From contig CP070752.1 in assembly GCA_020348625.1 (NCBI GenBank), positions 2,410,425 to 2,445,285 of the forward strand: a DNA stretch of 34,861 nucleotides, in the 5' to 3' direction. A model generated the notes under the pieces. It was not told the DNA's origin. It saw nothing but the letters and a program-made list of their open reading frames with translations, and ran no database searches. This DNA is from Deltaproteobacteria bacterium (GTDB lineage Bacteria > Desulfobacterota > DSM-4660 > Desulfatiglandales > B25-G16). Every line of letters begins with the position of its first letter. Position 1 is the stretch's first letter. Shown in pieces: positions 23,863-32,878 of this stretch. The position numbers and the translations under genes are program-made.

Positions 23863-25281
23863 ATGAGTTTTTCTCGAGTCTTGATCGCAAATCGGGGTGA
23901 GATAGCAATCCGTGTCATTAAAGCATGTAGGGCACTCGGAATAGAATCGGTTGTTACCGTTGCCGAAGCCGATCGCGAAAGCCTGGCCGCAAAAATGGCC
24001 GACCGCGTGATATGTATCGGTCCCTCACAAGCGATAGATAGTTATCTAAAACCGGAAACAATCCTAACAGCGGCCTTAGGAACTGGTTGCGATGCCATCC
24101 ATCCCGGATATGGCTTTCTCGCGGAGGATCCAGAACTGGTAGATCTATGTGCCGCTCATCATGTTGAATTTATTGGTCCCCGTTCGGAAAGTATCCGCAT
24201 CATGGGAGATAAGCTCCGCTCAAGAGAGTTTGTCCGATCCTGCGGCATACCGGTGATACCCGGCTCCGACAAGGCGGAGACTTCAGCGGAAGCCGCTGCT
24301 TTTGCGGAAAAAATAGGATTACCAGTAATCTTGAAAGCGTCTGCCGGAGGGGGAGGACGGGGTATCAAGATTGTTCGAGATACTGAGAGCCTCAAAGAGG
24401 CCTTTGAAACGGCAGCGGCAGAAGCCCGAGAAGCGTTCGGCAACCCTACCCTGTACGTTGAACGTTACTATGCCAATGCAAGACATGTCGAAGTTCAGGT
24501 TCTTGGAGATAGCTCAGGAAAGGTTATTCACCTGGGAGAACGTGATTGTTCCCTGCAACGCAGATACCAAAAGGTTATTGAGGAAGCGCCGGCCCTTTCC
24601 ATTTCTGAAGAACTCCGCAACAGAATCCTTGAAGCTGCAGTAATAATTGCAAAAAAATGTGGATATGAAAATGCGGGCACCGTAGAATTTGTTGTAGACC
24701 AGGATACCGCGAATTTCTATTTTCTGGAAATGAACACCCGAATTCAGGTGGAGCATCCTGTTACTGAAATGATCAGCGGAGTCGATTTGGTGCAGGAACA
24801 GATTCGTATTGCAGACGGCCAGGCGCTAGAATTTGACCAACCGGATATTCGCTTTGAAGGCCACTCCATCGAATGCCGGATCAATGCCGAGTCGCCTCTT
24901 AACAGTTTTTATCCGACCCCGGGATTGATTACGGACTGGCGTCCCCCAGAAGGCTCGGGGATTCGGATCGATAGCCATTGTTATGCCGGTTATTCTATGC
25001 CGATTTATTATGACTCGCTTTTGGCAAAGCTAATTGTCCACAACACTAACCGACTTCAAGCCATCGAACGGATGCAGCAGGCCTTGGAAAATTTTCATAT
25101 CTCCGGACCGGACACCGGGATCCCTTTCCTGCAGTTTCTAATAAACGAACCTGAATTTCTCTCAGGGGATGTGAACACCCTCTGGCTCGAAGGAAAACTG
25201 GAAAAATTCTTATCTTCTTTCACCACCTCAACTAACTCAACTGAAAAAAAGAGAAAACATGACCGAAATACATTTTGTTGA
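23863..25281 (+). CDS. accC: Biotin carboxylase subunit
   Basis: A 472-residue biotin carboxylase of the ATP-grasp type. Motifs in order: RVLIANRGEIAIRVIKACR at the start, the HPGYGFLAED segment near 86-95, the glycine-rich ATP loop KASAGGGGRGIKIV near 150, ERDCSLQRRYQKVIEEAP, and EMNTRIQVEHPVTEMISG with the catalytic Glu, Arg and His. It uses ATP and bicarbonate to carboxylate the biotin on the carrier protein. Its last 23 bases overlap the next gene, which shows tight co-translation. Its C-terminal tail is a low-complexity Ser/Thr/Lys stretch encoded partly by the overlap. It could serve acetyl-CoA carboxylase elsewhere, but its neighbours argue for the local carboxyltransferase. Confidence 0.95.
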   Translation: MSFSRVLIANRGEIAIRVIKACRALGIESVVTVAEADRESLAAKMADRVICIGPSQAIDSYLKPETILTAALGTGCDAIHPGYGFLAEDPELVDLCAAHHVEFIGPRSESIRIMGDKLRSREFVRSCGIPVIPGSDKAETSAEAAAFAEKIGLPVILKASAGGGGRGIKIVRDTESLKEAFETAAAEAREAFGNPTLYVERYYANARHVEVQVLGDSSGKVIHLGERDCSLQRRYQKVIEEAPALSISEELRNRILEAAVIIAKKCGYENAGTVEFVVDQDTANFYFLEMNTRIQVEHPVTEMISGVDLVQEQIRIADGQALEFDQPDIRFEGHSIECRINAESPLNSFYPTPGLITDWRPPEGSGIRIDSHCYAGYSMPIYYDSLLAKLIVHNTNRLQAIERMQQALENFHISGPDTGIPFLQFLINEPEFLSGDVNTLWLEGKLEKFLSSFTTSTNSTEKKRKHDRNTFC

Positions 25282-26749
25282 CACAACATTAAGGGATGGT
25301 CAGCAATCTTTATGGTCGGAGCACATGCGAACCGGCATGATGCTTTCCGTAGCCGACCAGATGGAAGCGGCGGGTTTTGATGCCATTGAGCTGATTTCCG
25401 CAAGCCATTTCAAGAAATGTGTTCGCGAACTCCGTGAAAATCCCTGGGAACGAATCCGCTTAGTTGCACAGCGTATTAAAAAGACGCCATTGCGCGTAAT
25501 CGGGGCAGATAAAGTTAATTCAATGGAGTTAACACCCGACGCTGTTGCCAGGCTCTGGTTAAAGCTGTTAGTGGCCAACGGTATGCGGCAGATGCGGATT
25601 TCCGACCCCGGGAATGATTCTGCATTATGGCGCAGGTATATTGATTATGCCAGATCGGCCGGCCTCGAACCCATTCTCAATATCATTTATTCGATCTCTC
25701 CAAAACATACCGACGAGTATTATGCGACCAAGGCACAACAGGCGGCAAAGCTCGAAGTTCCCTTTATCTGCCTCAAGGACCCCGGTGGACTATTAACTCC
25801 CGAAAGAACCCGAACATTGATCAAGATCATATCCGAAGAGGTTAAAAGCATTCCGCTTGAGATCCATACACATTGTACCACCGGACTGGGGCCACTTTGT
25901 TACCTCGAAGCGGTCAAGATGGGAGTTAGAATTTTGCATACCGCTATTCCGCCCCTTGCAAATGCCTCTTCCAATCCTTCCATCTTTAATATCGTAAATA
26001 ATCTTGATGCGATGGGGTATACATCGACAATAAGAGAAACAGATCTCAAGCCGGTTGCTAAACAACTGACCTTTATTGCTAAACGTGAGGGTCTTCCCAT
26101 CGGATCGCCGGTGGAGTATGATTATTATCAATATCTTCACCAGGTACCCGGCGGAATGATATCAAACCTTCGCCATCAACTCGGAACAGTCAAAATGGAG
26201 GATCGTATCAAGGATGTTCTAGAGGAGGCGATCAGAGTTCGAGCGGAATTGGGGTATCCCATTATGGTAACCCCCTTTTCCCAGTTTGTCGGGACCCAGG
26301 CCGCGATCAATGTCATGCTGGGTGAGCGGTATAAAGAAGTACCCGATCAGACTATTCAATATGTGCTGGGTTTCTGGGGTGAAGAGGTCGCCGCTGATGT
26401 TGACCCCGACATCAAAGACATAATTCTCAGCCGTCCGCAGGCGAAAGACTTTTTAAACTGGGAACCTCCTCAGCCGACGATCCGGGAACTTCGGAGCCAG
26501 TTAGGTGGTCCGGGCTTGAGCGATGAGGAACTTGTGTTGCGCTATATTGCCGGGAACGATGATGTGGAAGAAATGAAACGGGCTGGGCTACCGAAAGAAT
26601 ACTTGTCCTCAAGTCAACCGCTTGTGATGCTGATCCAAGAGTTGGCGAAAAAATCAGGTTATAAACAAATCCATATTCAAAAAAAAGAAATGTCGCTGAC
26701 CCTGGCGAAAAAAAATCTAGGTACATCATCGAGACCAGCTCAGGACTGA
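25259..26749 (+). CDS. Carboxyltransferase subunit of a biotin-dependent carboxylase (PycB/OadA/5S-like)
   Basis: A 496-residue TIM-barrel carboxyltransferase. Asp8 sits in DTTLRDGQQSLW, the carboxylated lysine in CLKDPGG (Lys173) and the metal pair in EIHTHCTTGL (His203, His205). The C-terminal half has the HQVPGGMISNL and GYPIMVTPFSQFVGTQAA segments typical of pyruvate carboxylase subunit B and oxaloacetate decarboxylase alpha. It lacks a C-terminal biotin domain, in agreement with the separate carrier gene upstream. The usual acceptor or donor is a 2-oxoacid such as pyruvate/oxaloacetate; a related acid from the BKACE pathway is also possible. It overlaps the biotin carboxylase gene by 23 bases. 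No membrane subunits of a sodium-pumping decarboxylase are present, so a soluble carboxylase or transcarboxylase is favoured. Confidence 0.92.
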   Translation: MTEIHFVDTTLRDGQQSLWSEHMRTGMMLSVADQMEAAGFDAIELISASHFKKCVRELRENPWERIRLVAQRIKKTPLRVIGADKVNSMELTPDAVARLWLKLLVANGMRQMRISDPGNDSALWRRYIDYARSAGLEPILNIIYSISPKHTDEYYATKAQQAAKLEVPFICLKDPGGLLTPERTRTLIKIISEEVKSIPLEIHTHCTTGLGPLCYLEAVKMGVRILHTAIPPLANASSNPSIFNIVNNLDAMGYTSTIRETDLKPVAKQLTFIAKREGLPIGSPVEYDYYQYLHQVPGGMISNLRHQLGTVKMEDRIKDVLEEAIRVRAELGYPIMVTPFSQFVGTQAAINVMLGERYKEVPDQTIQYVLGFWGEEVAADVDPDIKDIILSRPQAKDFLNWEPPQPTIRELRSQLGGPGLSDEELVLRYIAGNDDVEEMKRAGLPKEYLSSSQPLVMLIQELAKKSGYKQIHIQKKEMSLTLAKKNLGTSSRPAQD

Positions 26750-26900
26750 GCTGATTGCGTCACAAACATCGAACCGGAAGAGGCCTATAACCCCGGGTGG
26801 TAGAACATTTAGAAGTTAGACCATATTTTTGTGGCAAAAAAAAGACGTGTTTTTCGAACCTGAGCCGGGCAGCTTATTGAACACTCCTTCCTGCAAAAAG

Positions 26901-28811
26901 CTACTTCTTATCGCCCTTCTTTCGCCATTGCAAGAATACGAAGATCGCCAGCATCGCAACCACTACACAGTTGATCGGCACACTAAAGGTGCCTAATTTT
27001 TCATTCGGTAACATGAGTCCAATTGCCGCTACTGCCACGTAGACGCGAGTGAGAAAGGAAATTTTTTGGAGAAAAAAACCTGCAAAAGCGATTGCCAGAA
27101 ATAGTGCCCCGACCCCTGTTATCAGAGCTGTCAGGGCAATCTCTTGAGCTGTGCCATTCCACAACAGGGCGGGTGAGAAAACGAAAATAAACGGTAATAT
27201 ATATGCCGCTATTCCCAGTCTTACACTGGTGAATCCCGTTTTTACCGGATTCGAACGAGCTATGTTTGCAGCGGCATAGGAACTAAGGCACACCGGCGGC
27301 GTAATCATGGATAGGGTACTGAAATAAAGCAGAAACAGATGGGCTGGCAGACGCGGGATGCCCAGTTGAGTTATTGCCGGTGCCATAAGTACTGCTAGAA
27401 GAATATAAACGACAGCCGGCGGCATTCCCATTCCGAGTATAATGCTTGCAATAGCAGCGACCGGCAAAACCATCAGCGGATTGCCACCACTGAGATTAAC
27501 CAGGGCCATGGATAACCTGAAGCCGATACCAGTCATAAAAATAATCCCGATGATTATCCCGGCGACAGCGCACAGCATACCGATATCCAGAACACTTCGG
27601 CCTGTCTTTTCCAGCACTTCCAGAAGCTTCTGAAAACCGACGCGGCTTCTGCGACGGAGAGCGCCTAAGATCAATACGGAAAGCAGACCTGCCATTGCCG
27701 CCTTGGCCGGCTGGTAGTGGAGATTGAAAAGGGTATACACCAAGACGGCCAAGGGCACGATGAATAACAGGCATCCTTTCATGGCGTCCTTCAAAGGGGG
27801 TAACTCACTGAGCGGGAGGCCTTTCAAGTTGCTTTTCGCTGCTTCAAGGTCGACCTGCATTAGTATTACGGCATAATAGACGAGAGCTGGAATCAGAGCG
27901 GCGATCGCGAGCTGATAGTAGGGGATACCTAAAAATTCACTCATTAGAAAGGCGACAATGCCCATCACAGGAGGCATTAGAATTCCTCCTGTGGAGGACA
28001 CTGCCTCGACGGCTGCAGCCAGGTGTGGCACGTAGCCCATGCGAACCATCATGGGAATCGTGATCGCTCCTGTGACGTAAACATTCGCAACAGCGACTCC
28101 CGAGAGGGTGCCAAACAGGGTGGATGCTACCACGGAAACCTTGGCTGGACCACCCCGGAACCTCCCCAGTGCGGCCATGGCGAAATCAGTCAGAAAATCT
28201 CCCCCACCCGTGGCAAAGAGGATATTGCCGAAGAAGATGAAGGCCAGCGCTATTGTCGCGGCGATGGTTAGCGGAAGACCCAACAGGGCAGAGGAATCGA
28301 GGTAACAATAATTAACCAACCGATCCCAGCGTATCGACTTGCCAAAAAGAATACCGGGAAAGTACTGTCCAAACAAACCATAAAAAATAAGTATCAACGC
28401 AAGGATAACGAGCACCCACCCGGTAAGTCGACGTACTGCTTCCAGCAAAAGAACCAAAGTCACTATACCCACCGAGACCTGCAGGGCTGTAATTCTTCCC
28501 ATTTCGTTGACGATCTGGGGATAAATGATAGCGATATAAAGTCCGACAAACAGCCCCAAAAAAGCAAGCACAATGTCATAGAAAGGCAGGTTTGTGCGAG
28601 AGGATCTTGGAAAGAGAGGCACGGCAATGAACGTACAACCGAGTATCAGGGCCAAAAAAAAGCCCAGGTACTGTTCCTTGTAGATGGTCCAGCCAAAATA
28701 ATACTGAAGATCCAGGACATAGAGTGCACCTGACATCACCAGAATGATGAGAAAGGCCTGCTCTATTCTTCGCCAGATTCCCTTCAATTCGCGGTACCTG
28801 GATTCACTCAT
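26901..28811 (-). CDS. TRAP transporter permease, fused small and large subunits (B)
   Basis: A polytopic membrane protein of about 636 residues, paralogous to the permease at 13311. Shared signatures are ALGRFRGGPAKVSVVASTLFGT, ITIPMMVRMGYVPHLAAAVEA, GGILMPPVMGIVAFLMSEF and GMGMPPAVVYILLAVLMAPA. It would import a small organic solute delivered by the TAXI receptor encoded just upstream on the same strand (ending 90 bases before position 28832). I prefer the ATG at 28811, preceded by a G-rich site; an in-frame GTG at 28832 would add seven residues. The gene converges with the carboxyltransferase gene, 151 bases away. Confidence 0.93.
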   Translation of the reverse strand: MSESRYRELKGIWRRIEQAFLIILVMSGALYVLDLQYYFGWTIYKEQYLGFFLALILGCTFIAVPLFPRSSRTNLPFYDIVLAFLGLFVGLYIAIIYPQIVNEMGRITALQVSVGIVTLVLLLEAVRRLTGWVLVILALILIFYGLFGQYFPGILFGKSIRWDRLVNYCYLDSSALLGLPLTIAATIALAFIFFGNILFATGGGDFLTDFAMAALGRFRGGPAKVSVVASTLFGTLSGVAVANVYVTGAITIPMMVRMGYVPHLAAAVEAVSSTGGILMPPVMGIVAFLMSEFLGIPYYQLAIAALIPALVYYAVILMQVDLEAAKSNLKGLPLSELPPLKDAMKGCLLFIVPLAVLVYTLFNLHYQPAKAAMAGLLSVLILGALRRRSRVGFQKLLEVLEKTGRSVLDIGMLCAVAGIIIGIIFMTGIGFRLSMALVNLSGGNPLMVLPVAAIASIILGMGMPPAVVYILLAVLMAPAITQLGIPRLPAHLFLLYFSTLSMITPPVCLSSYAAANIARSNPVKTGFTSVRLGIAAYILPFIFVFSPALLWNGTAQEIALTALITGVGALFLAIAFAGFFLQKISFLTRVYVAVAAIGLMLPNEKLGTFSVPINCVVVAMLAIFVFLQWRKKGDKK

Positions 28812-28921
28812 CGTTGTCAAACCCCCGTACACATGAGAAAAATTAGTAAGGCTTTGTTTCGCCCGGGAGCAATAGAAGCCTCTTGACTGTTAAAGCACTC
28901 CAAAGACGTTGCATCCACAAG

Positions 28922-29956
28922 CTATTGAGCAAGCATTTCCTTTTGCTTTTTCTCCAAATCGTCGGTCCATAGATTCTTTTCTTTGAAGAATCTAATGGCA
29001 CCATCATGATAAGGAACGACAGGTTTATTATGTATCATAGTAGCGTGTGTCAACTGTCTGAACACAACATGGACAGGGATCAGGTCCTCGTGATTATCCC
29101 ATATTGCCTTTACGACCTGATAAGCGCCCTCCTCACTCAACTGTTTGGAGGCGAGAAAATTCATCTTCATACACACCAGAGGAGTGTCCTCAGCTACGCC
29201 TGGTGGGCCTTTCTTTTGCACGCAAATCTCACAGGGGCCTGATGCTTCAACGATACGGACCTCTTCGGGCGAAGTCGCCGCGGGCAAATATCGCACACCC
29301 TTCAGTTTGGCAGCGGCTTCCGTTACCACAGCCATACCTGTAGCAGCAGCTCCGGCATCGGCTCGACCATCCATGATGGCACGAATAGGGTCCACGATGT
29401 TTGGGGTAGGAACGACCTTTACATCAACCCCTGGTTTCAAGCCTGCGGCCTCAAGAACTGCTTCGGCCCAGAAACGTTGTCCCGGCATTCCTTTTCCATA
29501 GGCTGCTCGTTTTCCTTTCAGATCGGCAACGGTCTTAAAAGGAGAACTAGCAGCTACAAGATAACTCAGCTTTAGAGACGGGCCGGTGCAGAGAAAGCGA
29601 AGATTGGGATATCTTTCTTTGTAAGGCGGCAGGCCACGGTAAGCCGCCCAAGGATCATAATTGTTTATGATTCCTAACATCAGTTCACCCGAATCCACCA
29701 TGGGAAACCACGCTCCCGATCCGGTAAAAGGCTGGACCGAAACAGTCGTCGGCAGGCGTTCAGTCAAAAGCTTGGCAAAGCCCGAACCCAGTGTATAAAA
29801 AAGCGATCCCACTGGATGGGTGGCGAGGCCCATTGCTGGTGGGAGGGAGCCCTCTTTGGCGCCAGCCTGGTTGGGAAGGAAAACATGCCCGACTAAAAGG
29901 ATCACAAGAAGAAATAACATAGACCTTCTAGCATTTGCTGATTTGGTTCTTTTCAT
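28922..29956 (-). CDS. TAXI-family TRAP transporter solute-binding protein B
   Basis: A secreted receptor of 344 residues: a basic start (MKRTKSANARRS), a hydrophobic core, and a cleavage site near AGA-KE. The mature part has HPVGSLFYTLGSGFAKLL, then LGIINNYDPWAAY, then KTVADLKGKRAAYGKGMPG, parallel to receptor A but clearly different in sequence. I chose the ATG at 29956 because AAAGGAG lies about seven bases upstream and it gives a normal signal peptide; the frame is open further to 30040 without these features. It forms a transport unit with the downstream permease and probably feeds the M24-like protein encoded upstream at 30799-32052. Confidence 0.92.
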   Translation of the reverse strand: MKRTKSANARRSMLFLLVILLVGHVFLPNQAGAKEGSLPPAMGLATHPVGSLFYTLGSGFAKLLTERLPTTVSVQPFTGSGAWFPMVDSGELMLGIINNYDPWAAYRGLPPYKERYPNLRFLCTGPSLKLSYLVAASSPFKTVADLKGKRAAYGKGMPGQRFWAEAVLEAAGLKPGVDVKVVPTPNIVDPIRAIMDGRADAGAAATGMAVVTEAAAKLKGVRYLPAATSPEEVRIVEASGPCEICVQKKGPPGVAEDTPLVCMKMNFLASKQLSEEGAYQVVKAIWDNHEDLIPVHVVFRQLTHATMIHNKPVVPYHDGAIRFFKEKNLWTDDLEKKQKEMLAQ

Positions 29957-30298
29957 TTTCTTTCTCCTTTCATTTTTTTCTGGTATCTTCCCATAAGGTT
30001 CTAATACATACCTTTGTGGCATTCTATTTTTGTAAGGCACCTCCTTTCTCTCCTAAAATTTACCCCTTCAAAGGGGAGTGGAGGGCAAAAAACCTAGCAA
30101 AAAATTCCTGCAATAGTTTCGTGATGCCCCAGTAAACTCTACTATTCTAACATCTTAATGAAACCGTCGCAAAAGTCGCATCATTGCATTATCAAAAAAC
30201 CTGAGTTCAATAGAATGTGTACGAAAATAAAATAGTAACTCTAATCTCTTCCAAAAACCTTGAGATTGTCAGCGGTTGTTTCTCGATGTATGAACCGT
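29957..30298. other. Intergenic region between ferredoxin relic and TAXI receptor B
   Basis: No gene is supported. A small stem-loop CCCCT-TCAA-AGGGG lies at 30063-30076. A promoter for the transporter pair is plausible here, but I could not assign clear boxes. Confidence 0.35.
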
Positions 30299-30700
30299 TT
30301 ATCTTTCAGGGTTTATCATTGGTGAACGAATTTTCCAGGTTTGAGAAAAATAGACAAGTTTTCCAATCCGTTGGTGATGCCTAAAAGACAGAAAATCCTT
30401 CAATTCATCCTCAGGTCTCAAGTGTAAGGCATTGGCCGGGCAATGACTTACGCAGCTTGGATCCAGATCTCTTTCCAGCAGATTGCTACAAAAGGCACAT
30501 TTGACCGGCAGAGATGCATCTGAATTGAATTCCATAAATCCATAGGAACAGGCGGTTACACATAGCTCGCAATGGGTGCATTTTTCCTTGTCAAACTTGA
30601 CAATCCCCTCCGTTGTCCTTGATAGCGCGTTTGAAGTGCAGGCCTTGAAAATTCGAAACTGAGTCCAACTTGCTAACTTGGCGCCTTTTGGCAGATGGCT
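30299..30700 (-). pseudogene. 4Fe-4S ferredoxin-like protein, probably broken at its 5' end
   Basis: The frame is open from 30700 to the stop at 30299 and encodes two iron-sulfur clusters' worth of cysteines: CTHCELCVTACSYG, then CAFC...SCVSHCPANAL. This is the pattern of the electron-transfer subunits that accompany aldehyde:ferredoxin oxidoreductases and similar enzymes. No good start codon or ribosome binding site is found for the full frame; an ATG at 30535 would cut off the first cysteine group. Just upstream, another frame reads LCEAICQKAP, a further cysteine-containing segment, so a frameshift has probably separated the N-terminus. It lies between the M24-like gene and the TAXI receptor gene on the same strand. 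A shortened functional protein cannot be fully excluded. Confidence 0.6.
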
Positions 30701-30798
30701 TCACAAAGATGGGACCTTTTGGATAAGGCGCCTAGATGCGCGTCTTCCTTTTAGGGCGACAGATCTGCCAATCGTTTCATAAGAGCCAGTTCACACGC

Positions 30799-32052
30799 CT
30801 ATATCACTAAAATCTCGTCTCTTGGGAAATGTTCTATTATCTCGGCGCCCGCGTCGGTAATTACGACCATGCTTTCATTGCGAACACCACCGACACGATG
30901 TTCTCCTTCTGCGCTCTCGTAAGCGATTACCATCCCTTCTTCAAACGGTTGAGGGTACTTGAGCGACCATTGCCGGTTAATTACCGGCTCGTTGTAATTG
31001 ACTGTTGCTTGACCTCCGATACCCATTAGTCCAATGCCATGACCAATTTCAATTGTGAGCACCTCCACCTCGTCCTTATATCCCCACCTAGATGCTTCAT
31101 CATAAGCTTTGGCGGCATCTGCTGTGGTGTTACCTACTTTAGTGGCCTCAATAGCATTGTTTATACGATCATTCATCCTTTTGAACCAGTCATTCTCCTT
31201 GGCGGTCGGCTTTCTACCTAGGAGGAATGTTCGGTATAAACAGGCTGTGTACCCCATAAAACTATTCCCGCACAAAGGGATATAAAGCATGTCTCCGTAC
31301 TCGATCCGTCTGGGGAAAGGTGTTAAGCTTCGCTCAAAACTCATTGGGCCGGAGCCGATACCGCAACTGGGCGTTTCCGAACCCGCTCTGGCCATGGCAG
31401 CCAAAACCGCTGAACGCACTTCCGCGTCGGTTGTACCGGGCCTTACAGTTTCAAGAACAGTTTGCCATCCTACACTACACATAGACGCTGCAGTTTTCAG
31501 GCAGTTAATCTCATCCTGTGTCTTTGTCCTAGAGGCTTCCCACAGTACCGGCGCACCGTCCACAAGATGTATTCCTTCTCTCCGAAGCGCTTCCTTTGCG
31601 GCATCATCAAAGCCTACAATCCCCACTCTTTCATTCGCCAGGCCTCGTTCTTTGAGTTCATTGTGGATTTCTTTGGCAAATAGCGATGCCTCCTCACGGG
31701 TAGCATCAGGTCCGGCCATGCCGTTAAACCAAGCACGAGCAATACGCCAGTGCTTGATCCAAAGCATTAGGTCAGGCGCCTGTTGATAGGAGCCTGCATG
31801 GGCAAAAATAATCGGATCCTGTTCGGCAAAGAATAGCGTATAAGATAAAAAAGGTTGGAATTCTCTCCAGAAAAAACCTGTCAGGTAGCGAACGCTGGGT
31901 GCCCCTGTCACTAATAAAGCGGAAATACCCTCTCGCTTCAAAACCTGTTTTACCTTTTCTGCTCGTTCCTGCCGCATTCTTGATGCATCAATACCGACAT
32001 CCTGTTGCGCAGCTGCAGCTCCAAATGGTAGCTTAGACGAGAATTTCAACAT
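30799..32052 (-). CDS. M24 / creatinase-fold protein B without the metal-binding aspartates
   Basis: A 417-residue paralogue of the protein at 10583, with the same two-domain layout. The stretch that should hold the two metal-binding Asp residues reads YIPLCGNSFMGYTACLYRTF: the first Asp is Pro259 and the second Cys271. His (IGHGIG) and the Glu positions (YESAEG, GGVRNES) are kept. Cys261 and Cys271 occupy identical places in both paralogues, which suggests that the cysteines matter. Creatinase shows that this fold can work without metals, using His and Glu. Start ATG with AAGGAGGG ten bases upstream. The gene is first in a minus-strand set followed by a broken ferredoxin gene, a TAXI receptor and a TRAP permease. 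Confidence 0.85.
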   Translation of the reverse strand: MLKFSSKLPFGAAAAQQDVGIDASRMRQERAEKVKQVLKREGISALLVTGAPSVRYLTGFFWREFQPFLSYTLFFAEQDPIIFAHAGSYQQAPDLMLWIKHWRIARAWFNGMAGPDATREEASLFAKEIHNELKERGLANERVGIVGFDDAAKEALRREGIHLVDGAPVLWEASRTKTQDEINCLKTAASMCSVGWQTVLETVRPGTTDAEVRSAVLAAMARAGSETPSCGIGSGPMSFERSLTPFPRRIEYGDMLYIPLCGNSFMGYTACLYRTFLLGRKPTAKENDWFKRMNDRINNAIEATKVGNTTADAAKAYDEASRWGYKDEVEVLTIEIGHGIGLMGIGGQATVNYNEPVINRQWSLKYPQPFEEGMVIAYESAEGEHRVGGVRNESMVVITDAGAEIIEHFPRDEILVI

Positions 32053-32878
32053 AAGGCAGTTCCCTCCTTTCTCCTACTCAGTTTTTTGTAAATTGGCTGG
32101 ATATATTTCATCATATTTGCTCGAAGCCATGCCAAAATTTGAGGCTATCTACAAGGAAAAGACACCTGTGGATGAGAAAGCGCAGCTGTATGATAGTGCG
32201 GAATCATTTTGAATCCACAAATATCATTGCTATCAGACACCAGACGTTTATTGAGACAGGTTCTCATTATTCCTATACATCTGACGACCAACCTGAAGCA
32301 AATAAAGCTGCTCAGAAATAACTTGAACTTATTTGACGGGTAAAGTTAGAAAATCTAAGATAATGTGAAAGCATTAGATCTTATCTGAGCAACGCTATAC
32401 CTAAGGTAGACACCATTGTCAAGACATTCTTGTTTCCCCTTGGAATTCCGATATAAGGATGAATCAAGAAAACATGTCCCCCACGAAGGCTCTGAGAGAT
32501 GGTGGTCAAGCCCGCCCTTGACTCTTGCCCCTCTATGATTCCGACTGCACGACACAATTTTTTTACCGATTTTTGCTCAAAGCAGTTTTCGGTAGAAACT
32601 TGTAGAAGAAGGTAGGTCTCTACTCGTGGAACCCAGCCGTCATTTAAGCGTATCACGATCTGCGGTTGCCAAGATTCTCAGCAGGCAAGATGAACATAAG
32701 TACGCGTAGTCAAGGGTGTCCCCCTAATTCCACAATTCGATATTGATATTTCAACTACGGTATGTAATCGTTAAATCCCTTGAATTTGAGTATGTGGCAA
32801 GAATCATCTCAGGAAACATTAGGCATAGCTGGCATTCTAATAGCCAGAGAGGCTATTCAATTTACAGGAGGTTAAATT
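32053..32878. other. Long intergenic region, mostly without recognisable genes
   Basis: A minus-strand frame at 32381-32656 (GTG start, 91 residues) is the best candidate for a gene or relic; it begins with a VETYLLLQVS strand and has LTMVSTLGIALLR near its end, loosely like a small Lrp/AsnC-type ligand-binding domain. An imperfect stem (AAGATAATG / CATTA-GA-TCTT, 32357-32382) lies right at its end and is followed, in its reading direction, by a T-rich stretch, which could be a terminator. It has no good ribosome binding site. The remainder shows nothing I can support. Confidence 0.25.
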
